A DNA stretch of 64,000 nt from Leptodontidium sp. MPI-SDFR-AT-0119 (Eukaryota; Ascomycota; Leotiomycetes; Helotiales; Leptodontidiaceae). The first letter of the stretch is position 1; every line of letters begins with the position of its first letter. The stretch spans positions 1,612,001 through 1,676,000 of the forward strand of contig JAHLEZ010000003.1 of the NCBI GenBank assembly GCA_020726505.1. Direction: 5' to 3'. Shown here one piece after another: positions 46,081 to 58,690 of this stretch. Made by a program: the position numbers and the translations under genes. The notes beneath the pieces were generated by a model, which worked only from the letters and a program-made list of their open reading frames with translations, was not told the origin of the DNA and made no database searches.

Positions 46081-48164
46081 ATGGGCCTCCAAGAAGAGCT
46101 GTTCAGCTCTGGGATCGCTCGTGCGCATATTGCGAAGGCTTCGAATTCCTTGAATACACCACCTGTGGCCACTCCACCCCGCAGTGCGACCCCTCCTCCG
46201 GCGGGGGAGAAGAGGAAGTCAGATCCGAAACCGGTCGAGGAGAATGCGCGATATGGCAGAGCGTCTGGAACACCTGGTGCAGAGGCGGTCGATCCGAATG
46301 CTTTGAGCAAAGCTCTTTTGAAGGAATTTGAGGATGCGGGGAGACCGCGAGATGTAACGCCAGGAGGAAGCCCAAGTAGGAAGCGTCAACGGGTATATGG
46401 TGACAGGTGAGAACAATTTCCATTCCTTGGGAGGGGAATGGCTGGGAGATTGAAGTTGGGAAGACGAGGAAACCTGGACGTATGGTGCTGGGGAATCTAT
46501 CTGAGGAGAACGAGATACATTGCGCTTGCCGCCAGAGTCTTCTAGCACTGCTCCTGCGAATTACAAGAAGAATTGGAATTGAACGAATGCTAACTATACT
46601 AGATTTATTCCAAATCGAGAAGGACAGGATCTTCAAGCCAGTTTCAGTTTACTACATGACGATGGATCGCCTGCAACACCGTCTAAGCAGAAGAAGCGTA
46701 CTCCTCATGGCGAACTTCACTTTCAAAAGAGTAAGCAAGAGCTGTAATTGTACAACCATGCAACTTACTAACTCAATATCTCCAGCGGAAGAAGCAAATC
46801 GAACATTTTCGACATTACTTCGACATGAGATCTTCGATACGACAATTCCTCAGCCTACACCTCCAGATCTCTCACCAGATCCTAACTTATTACCATCCTC
46901 TCACTCTACGACAATTCATGACCCGACACGATCACATACACCTCCTAATAATTCATCTAATACATCTCTTCCGGCCTCTATGACACCCTCCACTCCCCAC
47001 AAGAACCTCTTCACATACATGTCGCCTAGGCATCACACCAATATTGCTGGGCATCCCACCCCCTCGAGAACCCCCCAAAGCCGGCACGGACCGCATCTGG
47101 ACTCGAGGTCAGAGCTTTACAGTCTTTCTCCTGTACGACTTGGTAGCCAGCAAATGTTGTTAAGTCCGAGAAAGCAACCCCGTGCCGTGAGCAAAGTACC
47201 TTACAAAGTCCTGGATGCACCGGATTTGGCAGATGATTTCTATCTCAATCTTGTAGATTGGGGTAGTAGCAATGTTCTTGGTGTAGGACTGGGAAGTTGT
47301 GTGTACATGTGGAATTCACAATCTGGACGAGTCAACAAGCTATGCGAACTCCAGGATGATACGGTCACTAGCGTGTCTTGGATCCAAAGAGGCTCTCATA
47401 TTGCCATCGGTACCGGGAAAGGACTTGTACAGATTTGGGATGCCGAGAAAGTACGACGGTTGAGGACTATGACTGGCCATACAGCACGAGTTGGAGCTCT
47501 CGCCTGGAACGATCACATCCTCACATCTGGCTCCCGTGATCGGTTAATTTACCACCGCGATGTTCGAGCACCGGATCAATGGCTTCGGAAGCTAGTAGGA
47601 CACAAGCAGGAAGTCTGTGGGTTGCGGTGGAATTGTGAAGATGGCCAACTTGCCTCCGGTGGTAACGACAACAAGCTGATGGTCTGGGACAAGCTGAACG
47701 ACACTCCTCTCTGGAAATTCAGCGACCACACCGCAGCTGTGAAAGCCATTGCCTGGTCTCCTCATCAGCGTGGACTCCTTGCATCAGGAGGTGGAACAGC
47801 AGACCGCAGGATCATTTTCCATGATACACTACGAGGCACCGTTGTCAACGAAATCGATACCGGATCGCAAGTATGCAATCTCGCATGGAGCAAGAACAGC
47901 AATGAGATTGTCAGCACGCACGGCTACTCCCAGAACCAAATCGTGGTGTGGAAATACCCCAGCATGACCCAAGTTGTTAGCCTCACGGGGCACACTTACC
48001 GTGTCTTGTACCTAGCCATGAGTCCCGACGGCCGAGTCGTGGTAACTGGTGCCGGCGATGAAACCCTACGCTTCTGGAACGTCTTTGGTAGGAAACCCGG
48101 GCAAAGAGAGGAAGGTGACGCAGGCGGTGGAGGAAAACTAGGCGACTGGGGTGTAATTAGGTGA
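46081..48164 (+). CDS. cdh1: APC/C activator Cdh1 (Fizzy-related, WD40)
   Basis: Activates the anaphase-promoting complex in late mitosis and G1 and binds D-box and KEN-box substrates. Exons 46081-46406, 46603-46730 and 46786-48164 keep phase, 610 residues. Introns are 196 and 55 nt. The C-box DRFIPNR is rebuilt across intron 1 (about 108-114). Then a Ser/Pro-rich linker with many S/TP sites, as expected for CDK control, KVPYKVLDAPDLADDFYLNLVDW (start of the propeller), seven WD40 blades, and the C-terminal Ile-Arg tail (WGVIR) that docks on APC3. The C-box in DRFIPxR form and the IR tail identify Cdh1 rather than Cdc20, though Cdc20 shares the IR tail. Confidence 0.94.
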
Positions 48165-49172
48165 AAGGCATCATCATATATTGACTTTGCACGCATACCA
48201 ACTCGCAAATCATACACTTTGGAGTTATTGTCAGGGGAAGGGGCGGATGGGAGCGGACTGATATTTCGAGCAAGCATGACTGGCGTTTTCGGAATGTGTT
48301 AATACGGTACGGTACTGGAACAATGGGTACACTATGGGACATGGTTCTGGTTCTGGTTGTGGTCACAATCACGCATTTTCACGATTCGAGCAAGGGAGCG
48401 AGCGAGCGATCAAGGGGGCGGTCATGGTCTGGTCTGGTTTAGTCTGGCAGGACTTATATTTTTGGGAATTATCTGCTGCGGTTGCTTTTGCATGCATGGA
48501 TGGAGGGAATGCAGAAGCGATGCGATTCGATGACGAAAAGAGGAACATATGTGCATGCCGCCGCCGCCGCTTTATCATATGAGAGCTGGCTGGTATAAAT
48601 GGCATAATGGCTAGATGGATGCATGGATTTGGTTCTCTCCCTAGCTACTGGCTACTGTACCTAGGCATAGCATAGACCACGCCTTAGCTTACCTTGCCAT
48701 GAGGGATGTAAATAAGCAGGTGGCTTTGGTGCAAATTACTTAATCTCAACTACTTAGAGATGATATGCTTGAGATTCTTGGCTTCGTTTAGTTTGGTTTG
48801 CTTGTGCACAGTTGAGGATGTGACATGACACGCGTGATTGTGCTGCATGTGAAAGGAGTTAATCGTGAATCCATTCGTTCTTTCAAACAAAACACTGCTT
48901 AAACATAAACGAAGCGAAAACCGGACGCCGTGGTATATCCTCCCTCCCTTCTCGTTGCTAAACCCAACCCAAACCGTCCCAAGCCAACTTGAATCAAATC
49001 GGGTCAATAATAACCGCACTCGCACTCGCACTCGCCCTCATCCACCCCAGTTATAAACCGTTTCATAGAAGAAGATGAAACTAGGCTCTTCGTTGAAAGG
49101 CAATTTGGTCAATACAATAACAACGCCAACTCCTACAACGCAAAACGATAGTGAGTGAAATTGAAGCCCCAA
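48165..49172. other. convergent 3' region
   Basis: About 1 kb between convergent Cdh1 and Gpc1. Some CT/GA simple tracts (for example CGAGCGAGCGA near 48400). No gene was recognised. Confidence 0.45.
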
Positions 49173-50870
49173 TCATTGCGGTAAATCCCCGATCTTGCGC
49201 TCGCGCGCAACGTCCTTCGCTCCGCCGTCCATATCCATACCTGAGCTTCCAATCTGTTCGTTCAACAGCGGGATCCTATCCACGCTGCTACTTCTAGCGT
49301 GAATCTTCTCCTCGCCATCACTCTCCAAAACAGCGCCTAACTCGGCACTTCCGTCGGCCTTGGGTGTCATGAGAGGCGAAGTCATCATATCTGGACTGTT
49401 CTGCCACTTCAGCACTTCTTTCTTCATAGCCTCTAGTTCATTCTGGAAACGTTTCCCGAACACGTCAATGTAATACGTCGCGCCGTTATACACGGACCAG
49501 CAGAATACAGCCATCAGGAAACTGGCCGATGCGTAGCGGTACCAGAACCACAGCGGGCAGGGCAGCATCGTCGCTACGGCGTATGAGTATTGGATGAGCA
49601 TGAATGCTGGTTCTTGGAGAGAGTCGGGAAGTGAGAGGACTAGTTTGCCGATCCAGGCTTTGGAGTACGATTTTCGGAGCCAGGTGAAGGATGTTGGGCG
49701 GCCGGCGGCGATCTTCTCGCGGCGCCGGACGGTGATGAGGAAGTGGTAGGATAGTTGCCAGACAGCGTAGGGGATTGTGGACCAGAGTGTCATGGCTAGG
49801 AGGCCGTAATGGGTCTTAGAGCCTGGTGGTGAGGTCTTGATCGTCCAGATCGCGGGGAAACGCTCTTGTTGGTGAGCTGGAGTGAGGAGATGAACTAGGC
49901 AGTGCAGAGTTACGCAGGGCATGATGTGGATGAATAGACTGGTGACTTTGTCGAAACTGTGGAAGACCATGCTGTTCCTCCACATGGCTATGGCGATGGC
50001 GTTGTTTCCGAAGGCCAGGCAGTAAGTGCTGATAAACAGACGCTTTGAGTTCGGGAAGAACCATATGGTGAGGACGCACATAAAGTTGACGAAGTAGCAG
50101 AGATCGGCCAGGAAGTAGTGATATCCTCGTTTATGGTAGGTGTAATACCGGATGGGCATGAAGTAGAGAAGTTGTGCCGTATACCAGTAGTGGAAGAATT
50201 CGGGATATCCTCCGATCAGATATCCGCTGATGAGAACATTAAGAACACCGCAAATGAACGAGATCTTCTCTCGAGCCGTGACGAGCTTGGTATCGTTCCA
50301 TCGTCTCCCGAGCCTGTCGACGTTCTCACGCATCTTCTTCCTATATCTCTCCAACTGTTCATCTGCTGTGGGCACTCGTCGCCGCCACTGTTCCACCACG
50401 CGGTCTTTCGCGTACGTGCCTCTTGTCTTCAAAGCATCGCGTTGCTTTCGTACTTTGTCAGTCTGTGCTGATATGTTTCGTTGAAGCTTTTCTAGCTGTT
50501 GAGGAAGTGCGAAGTTGTCCAGCAGATCGAAGACCGTGAGTCTTTCTAGCGGAGGAAATGCTTCCCAATCTTCTTGATATGACGAGCTCCCTGAGAAGGA
50601 GGGGTTTCGTGAAAGGCGCGGGCTGCCTGGATTTGAAGCAGACATGACAGGTGTTTTGCTCCCATCTGGCGGCGAAGAGCCCGTTGAAGCGCTCTGAACA
50701 CGAGACAACTCTGGTGACAGTCTGCCACTGTCTATGGCTTGTTCGGAGCCTGGTATGGGGATGGGTTCCGACATTTCGAATATAGTACGGTTGTGGACGG
50801 TGGGTGAAGAAACTCCAAATGAGACCCTTCGCAGAAGACTGCCTCCTCGTAGCACTAAACCGTCAGCCAT
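49173..50870 (-). CDS. GPC1: glycerophosphocholine acyltransferase Gpc1
   Basis: Acylates glycerophosphocholine to lyso-PC, part of phosphatidylcholine remodelling in the ER. Single exon, 565 residues. Residues 1-100 are Ser/Pro-rich. A charged, coiled stretch at about 110-195 (QLEKLQRNISAQTDKVRKQRD). Then eight or so hydrophobic segments from about 205 to 465, starting with ISFICGVLNVLISGYLIGGYPEFFHYWYT and containing HCLVHLLTP and PYAVWQLSYHFLITV, which are family hallmarks (DUF2838). A hydrophilic Ser-rich tail follows. Start: 50870 gives MADGLVLRGG; the second Met (50774, MSEPIPIPG) is an equally plausible start. Confidence 0.88.
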   Translation of the reverse strand: MADGLVLRGGSLLRRVSFGVSSPTVHNRTIFEMSEPIPIPGSEQAIDSGRLSPELSRVQSASTGSSPPDGSKTPVMSASNPGSPRLSRNPSFSGSSSYQEDWEAFPPLERLTVFDLLDNFALPQQLEKLQRNISAQTDKVRKQRDALKTRGTYAKDRVVEQWRRRVPTADEQLERYRKKMRENVDRLGRRWNDTKLVTAREKISFICGVLNVLISGYLIGGYPEFFHYWYTAQLLYFMPIRYYTYHKRGYHYFLADLCYFVNFMCVLTIWFFPNSKRLFISTYCLAFGNNAIAIAMWRNSMVFHSFDKVTSLFIHIMPCVTLHCLVHLLTPAHQQERFPAIWTIKTSPPGSKTHYGLLAMTLWSTIPYAVWQLSYHFLITVRRREKIAAGRPTSFTWLRKSYSKAWIGKLVLSLPDSLQEPAFMLIQYSYAVATMLPCPLWFWYRYASASFLMAVFCWSVYNGATYYIDVFGKRFQNELEAMKKEVLKWQNSPDMMTSPLMTPKADGSAELGAVLESDGEEKIHARSSSVDRIPLLNEQIGSSGMDMDGGAKDVARERKIGDLPQ

Positions 50871-51754
50871 GATTCCTGTATCGTTTCGAGAGCATGTGAA
50901 TGGAAGAGCAGAAAGAAGTATATCTATACACGAAAGCCTTTTGCATCAGCTACTTACCTCGGATTGGAATCTGAGTAAGGTCGTTGGCTCTAACGTCAAG
51001 TAGGCTGCTCAAGTGATCAGAGGCGCAACCTGCATGCGGACAAAATATGCGGTGACTCGAGTCCACAGCTGAGAGTGAATAACAGAGGCTAGAGCGGATG
51101 ACACTGCGTTGTAGAGCAGATAGTTGCGCGTGGGTGAGGGCGAAATCTACGCGTAAGTGGTTGGAATCATGGAGTTGAAGGTCGTGAGGGAATGGTTGGC
51201 TCAGAATCGTCTAATGTGCTTGCTTCAGAGTCGAGGTTTCGCAGATCAAGCAAAACATTAACTGATGAACCCTGTAGCTGGAGGGAAGAAGTTCTCTGTG
51301 TGAGACCTCCGATGAAGGATGGTGGTTGGGATGGTATTGAGAGATGTGTCATGAAAGTCACAAGCCGGCAGGGCAGGCAAGGTTTCAGTTCATTTCACAT
51401 TGTTGTGTTGCTGCTCTGCTCTCCAGAGCTCTGGCAGGCCTCCCCTCCGTCATACTGCAGCCCTGTGTCCACTCGGGGTAAATTCTCCGTAGATTAACCG
51501 ACACGTGACTCCAACAATTCACTTCAAGCGCGACCTTGGGACGCGAATCGCGACTTCCTGGTGGCTTTCTCTCCTGACTACATCAACAACCCCTCACCTT
51601 TGACAACACCTACTGAGCGGAATCCAAGTTGGCGACGGCAGCCTACACGTCAATGCGCCCAAGCAAAATCATATCTTGATTATAATCACCTCAGCCTACG
51701 ATCTCCCCGGCGCAAGTGCCCCTCTTTCAACAGCGCAAACGCGTCGAATTCAAG
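50871..51754. other. divergent promoter region
   Basis: About 880 nt between divergent Gpc1 and Smc1. No gene was recognised; short frames only. Confidence 0.45.
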
Positions 51755-54700
51755 ATGGGCAAGTTAATACGCCTCGAACTCTTCAGTAAGTTGGTCGCAT
51801 ACCTCATACAATGCTTCAGCTAATCACAAAATAGACTTCAAGTCCTACAAGGGCCACCATACTCTTCTTTTCGGCGATTCCTACTTCACTTCAATTATCG
51901 GCCCCAATGGCTCTGGAAAATCGAATTCGTAAGTTGTCCAGGTCGCATTCACAAGTCGATGTGGCTAACTTTATCTAGTATGGATGCCATTTCCTTCGTT
52001 CTTGGTATCAAGTCTTCCCACCTACGCTCCGCGCATCTTCGAGATCTTGTTTACCGTGGTCGCGTGTTGAAAACCTCCAAGATCAACGATGATGGATCCG
52101 CCGCCGCACCTGGTGCAAATGGCAATGCGAACGGGGATGGGGAGGCTTCGGATGGGGAGTCACAATCGCAGCGCCCTGGTCGCAATGATCCAAAGAGCGC
52201 GTGGGTCATGGCAGTCTACGAAGATGATGCTGGTGATGAGCAGAAGTGGAAGCGCACAATCACCAACCAGGGCTCGAGCGAATACCGAATAAATGAGCGC
52301 GTTGTTACTGCGCAGCAATACAACGAGTCTTTAGAATCTGAGAACATTCTCATTAAAGCCCGGAACTTTCTTGTCTTCCAGGGAGATGTGGAGGCAATCG
52401 CATCCCAGTCGCCAAAGGACCTTACCCGATTGATTGAGCAGATTTCCGGAAGCTTGGAATACAAGGCGGAGTACGAGCGATTGCAGGAGGAGTCGGAACA
52501 GGCTGCCGAGAACCAGAACTACAATCTCCACCGTCGCCGTGGCATCAATTCCGAGATCAAGCAATATCAGGAACAAAAGAAGGAAGCCGAAGCATTCCAA
52601 GCGAAGGCGGACGAGCGCGATGATGCGATTGTCACTCACATCTTGTGGAAGCTGTACCACTTTCAGCGCGTCATGGAAGAGTCAACCGCCAGTATTCAAG
52701 AGCATCAAGAGAACCTGAAAGAATATCGCCGAGGTGTTGAAAAGTACGAAAAGACGCTTGATGAGGCTCGCCAAGCTCAAACAAAGGTCAGCAAGGATGT
52801 CGCCAAAGTGGAGAGGAGTATCAAGAAAAAGGAGAAGGATGTTGAGGCAAAAGAAAACGACTTGGTACCGATTGACGAGAAGGTCGATATTAGCAACAAC
52901 GAAATCGACAAACTCCGAAAGAGAATCGAGACTGTTATCAAGGAACGCGATACTCAAGTGGCGGCTGTACAGAAGACCAAGAAGGATCTGGCGACCGTTG
53001 AGAAAGCAGAGAAGCAGTTCGAGCTTCAGTGGCAGGAGACCCTGAAGAAGCAAGGAAAACAGTTGAGCGAGGCCGACTTCAAGGAGTACAATACCCTTAG
53101 ATCACAGGTCGTTGCCAAGACTGCGAGCAATCAGTCCAAGTTGGACAATCTTGTCCGACAAATGAAGACAGATGAGGTCACAGTCAACAGTCTCAAGGGA
53201 AAGGTTAAAGCTCTCCAGGCTTCTGTTGAGAAACATGAGGCTGAAGTCACATCAATCAATGATCGCAAGGAAGCGACCAAGCTCTCGGTGATGGAGATCT
53301 CGAAGGACATCGATGCCAAAAAGAAGGAATTTAACCACATTCAGTCTGAGCGTGTCCGCATCAATCAATTGCATACAGAGAAGGAAGAAAAGCTTCAGGC
53401 TCTGATGAAAACCATTGAGGAAGCAAACTTTGGCCGCAGACAGAACGCTAAGGAACAACGAACCAAAGATACCATCGTTTCGCTCAAGCGACTCTATCCC
53501 GGGGTCCGTGGTCGCATTGGCGATTTGTGCAAGCCTAAGCAAAAGAAGTTTGAAGAGGCTGTCAGTACTGCTCTAGGTCGAGACTTTGACTCCGTAGTCG
53601 TCGACACCGAAAAGATCGGCACAGAATGCGTACAATATCTGAAGGACCAGCGAGCTAGCCCAATGACTTTTATTCCACTCGACAACATCAAGGTCTCTGC
53701 CCCCGACGCCAATTTGAAAGGGCTATCCAAGGCTCGCTTGACCATCGACACCATTGACTTCGATTCTTCCTTGGAACGAGCTATGGCCTATGCTTGTGGA
53801 AGTTCGATCGTTTGCGATGACCTACCAACTGCCAAAGACATCGTCTACAGAAAACACATGCAGGTCAAAGCCGTCACGCTGGAAGGATTCGTCATTTACA
53901 AGGACGGACCAATGACTGGAGGTCGTCTCCCAGAGAATAAAGGCAATAAGCGAAAATTCGGAGATGATGACATTGAGAAACTCAGAGCGCAGGCTGAGAA
54001 GTTCCGTGAGGAGATTGAGGCACTGCCCAAGGTCAACCGGAGAGGAACAGCAGAGGAGACCCTTCAAAGTGACTTGGCCGCTCTTGAGCAGCGCCTGGCT
54101 TATGCTAAAAGTGAGCTGGCTGCGTTCGAACAAAATCTTGCAAGCAAGAAAAAGGAGCTAGCCAATCAACAGCGTCAATTGAAGGAAATGACACCCAAGT
54201 ACGAAGAAAAACAAGGTGAACTTGAGAGTATCACTGACACCGTCAATGAATTCAAGGAAGCTGTGGCCAAAGTTCAAGACCAGATATTTGCTGGATTTTG
54301 TAAGAGGCTGGGATATTCTGATATTCGTGCCTACGAAGCACAACAAGGCAGTTTGGAGCAAGAAGCCGCCGAGAAGAAAAACAGTTTCGAGGTGCAAAAG
54401 CAGCGATTGGCTCGTCAAGTGGAATGGGAAACCAGCCAACAAAAAGCTACGAACCTTCGAGTCAAGGGAATGGAGGATCGTGTTGAAGCACTTGAGCAGC
54501 AAATCGAAGAGTTTGGTAGTGAGAAGGAAACTCTCGAGAATGCTATCGATGTCGACAGGGCCCAGATCACGGAGCTGGAGGATGAAGTGCACAAGTTGAA
54601 GGAGAAACTTGCCGCAAAGAGTGAAAAGGTGAATCAGGCACGCAACGAACTGCAAAAGCGAAGTAAGGAGATCGACAGCCGAACCAAGGCTATCGCATCA

Positions 54701-55746
54701 TTGGAGACTGAAGTACAACGCAATGCTTCTGGTAGATACGCCTTGCTACGACGCTGCAAGCTTGAGCAGATTGCCATTCCCTTGGCGGAAAATTCAAGAA
54801 AGCTTGACTCACTCCCTGTTGATGACAATGTCCTTCAAACGGATCCCGATGCTATGGATGTCGACGAAGACGAGGACGAGGAAGCTGCCGCGGAAGCTGT
54901 CAAGGACTACGGTATTGAGGTCAGCTTCGAAGATCTTGAAGATGATCTGAAGAAGGTATGTCGTTATATCATTGGTTTTGAATAGAATCTGATACTTTAG
55001 CAGCCCGACGAAGAAGAAATTGAGGAACAGCTGTTGCAACGAATCACTGACCTAAGCTCGGAACTCGAAAAGCTCAATCCCAATATGCGAGCTATCGATC
55101 GACTCGATGGTGTTGAGGCTCGTCTCAAATCTACCGAAAAGGACTTTGAAGATGCTCGAAAATCAGCCAAGAAGTCGAGGGAGGCCTTCCAAGAAGTCAA
55201 GGAGAAGCGCTTCGATCTTTTCAACAAGGCTTTCTCGCACATCTCTGAGCAGATCACTCATGTGTACAAGGACCTCACCCGGTCCTCCACATTTCCTCTC
55301 GGTGGCCAGGCTTACCTTGATATCGAAGATAGCGATGCACCCTACCTTTCAGGTATTAAGTATCATGCTATGCCTCCATTGAAGCGATTCCGAGATATGG
55401 AGCACCTTTCTGGTGGAGAGAAAACCATGGCTGCCCTGGCTCTGCTATTTGCAGTTCACTCGTATCAACCAAGTCCTTTCTTCGTGCTTGATGAGGTAGA
55501 TGCCGCTCTTGACAACGCGAACGTCGAAAAGATCAAGAATTATATTCGGGAACATGCTGGCCCCGGAATGCAGTTCATCGTCATCAGTTTGAAGACAGGT
55601 CTTTTCCAGGGAAGTGAGAGTTTGGTTGGTGTGTTCAGGGATCAGGAGGCCAATAGCTCAAAAACTTTGACCCTTGACGTAAGTTACCTCCAATGTGACG
55701 CAACATTAGCATACTGACTATTTCTTAGCTGCGTAAATATGTCTGA
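51755..55746 (+). CDS. SMC1: cohesin subunit Smc1
   Basis: Core ATPase of cohesin. Exons 51755-51785, 51835-51928, 51979-54955, 55004-55678 and 55729-55746 keep phase, about 1264 residues. N-terminal ATPase half: MGKLIRLELFNFKSYKGHH, then Walker A GPNGSGKSNS split by intron 2, followed by FVLGIKSSHLRSAHLRDLVYRG. Two long coiled coils (about 170-500 and 670-1030) flank the hinge (about 510-670, YPGVRGRIGDLCKPKQKKFE, TFIPLDNIKV). C-terminal ATPase half: signature LSGGEKTMAALALLFA and Walker B FFVLDEVDAALDN. A final 18-nt exon encodes LRKYV. Exon 4 has a TAG-CAG acceptor pair (55000 or 55003), which adds or drops one Gln. Motif LRDLVYRGR and hinge sequence match Smc1, not Smc3. Confidence 0.96.
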
Positions 55747-56277
55747 TTGTAATTTGGCATTAGGCGTTGGGTCATGACACAAGAATTTTGCTGACCCTAA
55801 GCGAGTCATCGGGAACAAGCACATTGCATGATTGAGGATTTGCGCGATGGAAATCTGGGGTGCATGTTATTGGATGTATGTAGTTCTACTTGGGGTTAGG
55901 GGCACAGGATCTGCTATGCGGCTTTCCGCATTTGACACATGATTCTCTCAGCTCATTTGAGAAGGAGGACAACGAGGAATGATTCGTCTTGCTATATCAC
56001 CAGTCCCTGAGCTCATTCTTTTCCAGCACTTGATCACGTGCACACTCCCTCGCGAAACGGACTTTCCTCGCCAGATGGCACTGTTCTGATCCTGAGGTCG
56101 TGTTAGACTTGCAATGTTTTGTCCCTTTCTGCTCTTAGTGTGGTTGTGGAGATTGCGTCGTGGAGTTCCGTGTTTGTACATGTCACTACTGAGTACCTGG
56201 GTTGAACTTGAGAGCCGTACATTTGCAATGCAACAAGTTATAGAAAGAGTAATAGCATGACATCTATCTATCACCCA
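55747..56277. other. 3' flank of Smc1
   Basis: About 530 nt before the MITE, with no gene recognised. Confidence 0.4.
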
Positions 56278-56416
56278 CTACGAAGGCCAACTCAACTGGT
56301 AATGGTCCAGTCCGTGCTTCGCTTCACTCAAAATTTCCACTTTTATGCCAAATACAATTGATTGATTGGCCCGATCACACGTGATGGACCATTACCAGTT
56401 GAGTTGGCCTTCGTAG
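56278..56416. mobile_element. MITE with perfect 32-bp terminal inverted repeats
   Basis: The 32 bases at 56278-56309 (CTACGAAGGCCAACTCAACT and following) are repeated exactly, inverted, at 56385-56416. The interior is 75 nt, for 139 nt in all. TA occurs at both ends (56279-56280 and 56414-56415), fitting TA target sites of Tc1/mariner-type MITEs. Perfect arms indicate a recent copy or strong homogenisation. No coding sequence. Confidence 0.85.
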
Positions 56417-58690
56417 ATACCTCCAGTGGAGAGTCGATTGTTGTGATACATAATGTGTGGCTGGGACTTCTTCACTCCAGGCAGCACGCGGGATGTGGAT
56501 TCTTTGGACCCGAAAAAGTCTGATGGCGGATTGAAGCTCTATGTATCAATCAATCGGAAATTTTAGAGCGGGAAGCACAAGTGCTAAAGAGAGCGAAGAT
56601 CTATCGAGAAGTAGCTGTCGTGAGGATATGGCTGAGAACACACCCTTTGTACGCAAGGCTGCTAGGTAGCGAGGACGAAATGGATCTCGGCAAGCTAGGG
56701 CTTCTCATGGGATCTAGGATATGAATCTATTCACTTTAAGTTTTTCTGGAGAGTCGCAAAGTCTTGCCTTTGGTACAAGTCCTCCGTAGTTCTAGAGAAG
56801 AGAATGATGCTGTTGTCGTCTTGTGTAGACGTTACTAGCCAGTTATTCTCCGACCAACGCCACCCGGGAAAGAGTAGGGAGGATAAGGCATCGTTTTTGA
56901 AGAATTAATAAAGGGGATCATTCCTGGGGGAGTTTTGAAAGAAGGAAGATTTGAGGAGGAGATATAAGAGATTCAGATTCACTGACGATGTTGACATGAG
57001 TTAAGCGATGCCCCTTTCTCGCTTGTCAAATCGGGCCCCTTATTTCTCAACTTCCACAATACACACCCCTCTTTATTCTCTTTATGTTGACAGTCTGTTT
57101 TGTTTTGTTGCACATCGCAACCCATGTCTCACTTTTGTTTATCAGGATAGCTTGCATGCATTCCCGTGCTTCTAAATATTTCTTGTGTCTGTCAATGAAC
57201 TCCCGCATTCCGCCGTGCCATTGTTCCCGGGGTGGCCGCTTGCAGCTGCAAACAGCACATTCAAGTTTTTCAAAACGGCGATTCTGTTGCATGAAACGTG
57301 CTTCAGGATTCTATGATGTGCAACAAGAAAATGTACTTGGGGGGCCATTGAGTTAGATTGGTCCACAATCTGACTGACCGTTAAACAGTCAATGGCGATA
57401 CGAACGGTATTGGTGGAGAAAATTTATACCAGTGTTGCCTCAATAGCGATAATTCTAAATTCATGATGACTCTTTTGCTTTGGCGATTTCTTCCAAGGGG
57501 TATACATACACTCATTGCGAACGGTGCCATGACCCTCCTCATCAATCAGCAGAACAGGATGACAATGTGAAACCCTTCCTTATTAAGTAGTGCTTCATCT
57601 CCGCACATGCAAGTCTTGGTTACCCGTTCTGGACATGTGCAGAAAGTAAAAGTCTGTGTAATTCTCCCTGTTGATCCCAGCGATGCCCATCTAATTCAAT
57701 TTCCCAACTTCACTGAACCAACACGCTCCTTGGAGATTCTTCATCTCCTTCGTCACCTTTTCGGAAATCCAGCCCATCTCTTCTTCACCGTCCACACTTC
57801 CCCATCCATTTCCGGAAGCCTCACTTCTTAACTGTGGTCGAGGTCTAGCTGAAATCCGAGACACCACAAATTCTCCGATGCAGCCACTTCACACCCGCAC
57901 CTATCAATTACCGCCTCTCCGTCCACCAATCCCCAAAAGCATTTCGTAACGGTCAGGACCTGGCTTAATGGCGTGTTTGCGAAGCCAAAACGTATGTTTA
58001 AATGTCACCGAACTGAGCTGGAGAGATGCTGTGCATCCCATGCAGAGAATATGATCGATCTTCAATTTATCCGGTGCGGATCAAGATCGAACGAACTATT
58101 TTCATCGAAGATCATCTCGAGGCTGCTGATCTTGATTGACAGTGGAAAAAACCGTACGAGATGCAGAAGTGTTGTGATCCCAGCAGGTTCGTTGTCGTCG
58201 AAGGATCTGCTTCGAGTAATTTCCGCGGAACGTTTTAATAATGCAGAAGATATTGAAAAAGTTTGGTAAGAAGGGTCTGAGGGTATTGGTTTTTCATTTC
58301 GGCAGGAAGTGAGGGCTGTTTGGTTTGATGATGCTTATGCAGTTTAAACGCGAAGTGTTTGGGGTTTGACGATCCCGCACCCGAACAAGCAGCACCTAGA
58401 AAGTAACCGTTTCTCGCCAACACCAGAAGGTTAAAGGGTAGATCTCAGTACAATCAGACGACAAGAATTACTAGATGAAGTTCAATATATTGCCAGCGAA
58501 GCCAAGGAGTTATCGAAAAGCAATGTTACAATTCGGGATGCGAGATGCTGCATGGCATTTCGGGTCGGTCCCGGGAAACTAGCGAGACACACATCAAAAG
58601 TCAAAGCACAATATTGATAACCGTGCTCCCACTCTCTCTTCTCTCCCTCCCTTACCGCAAGAGGAGATGGACCCCCATCCAAACTGCACG
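56417..58690. other. intergenic region with scattered repeat cores
   Basis: About 2.3 kb with no gene. It holds inverted and direct copies of the TGCAACA core seen in the tandem array to the right (near 57100, 57285 and 57320). Confidence 0.4.
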
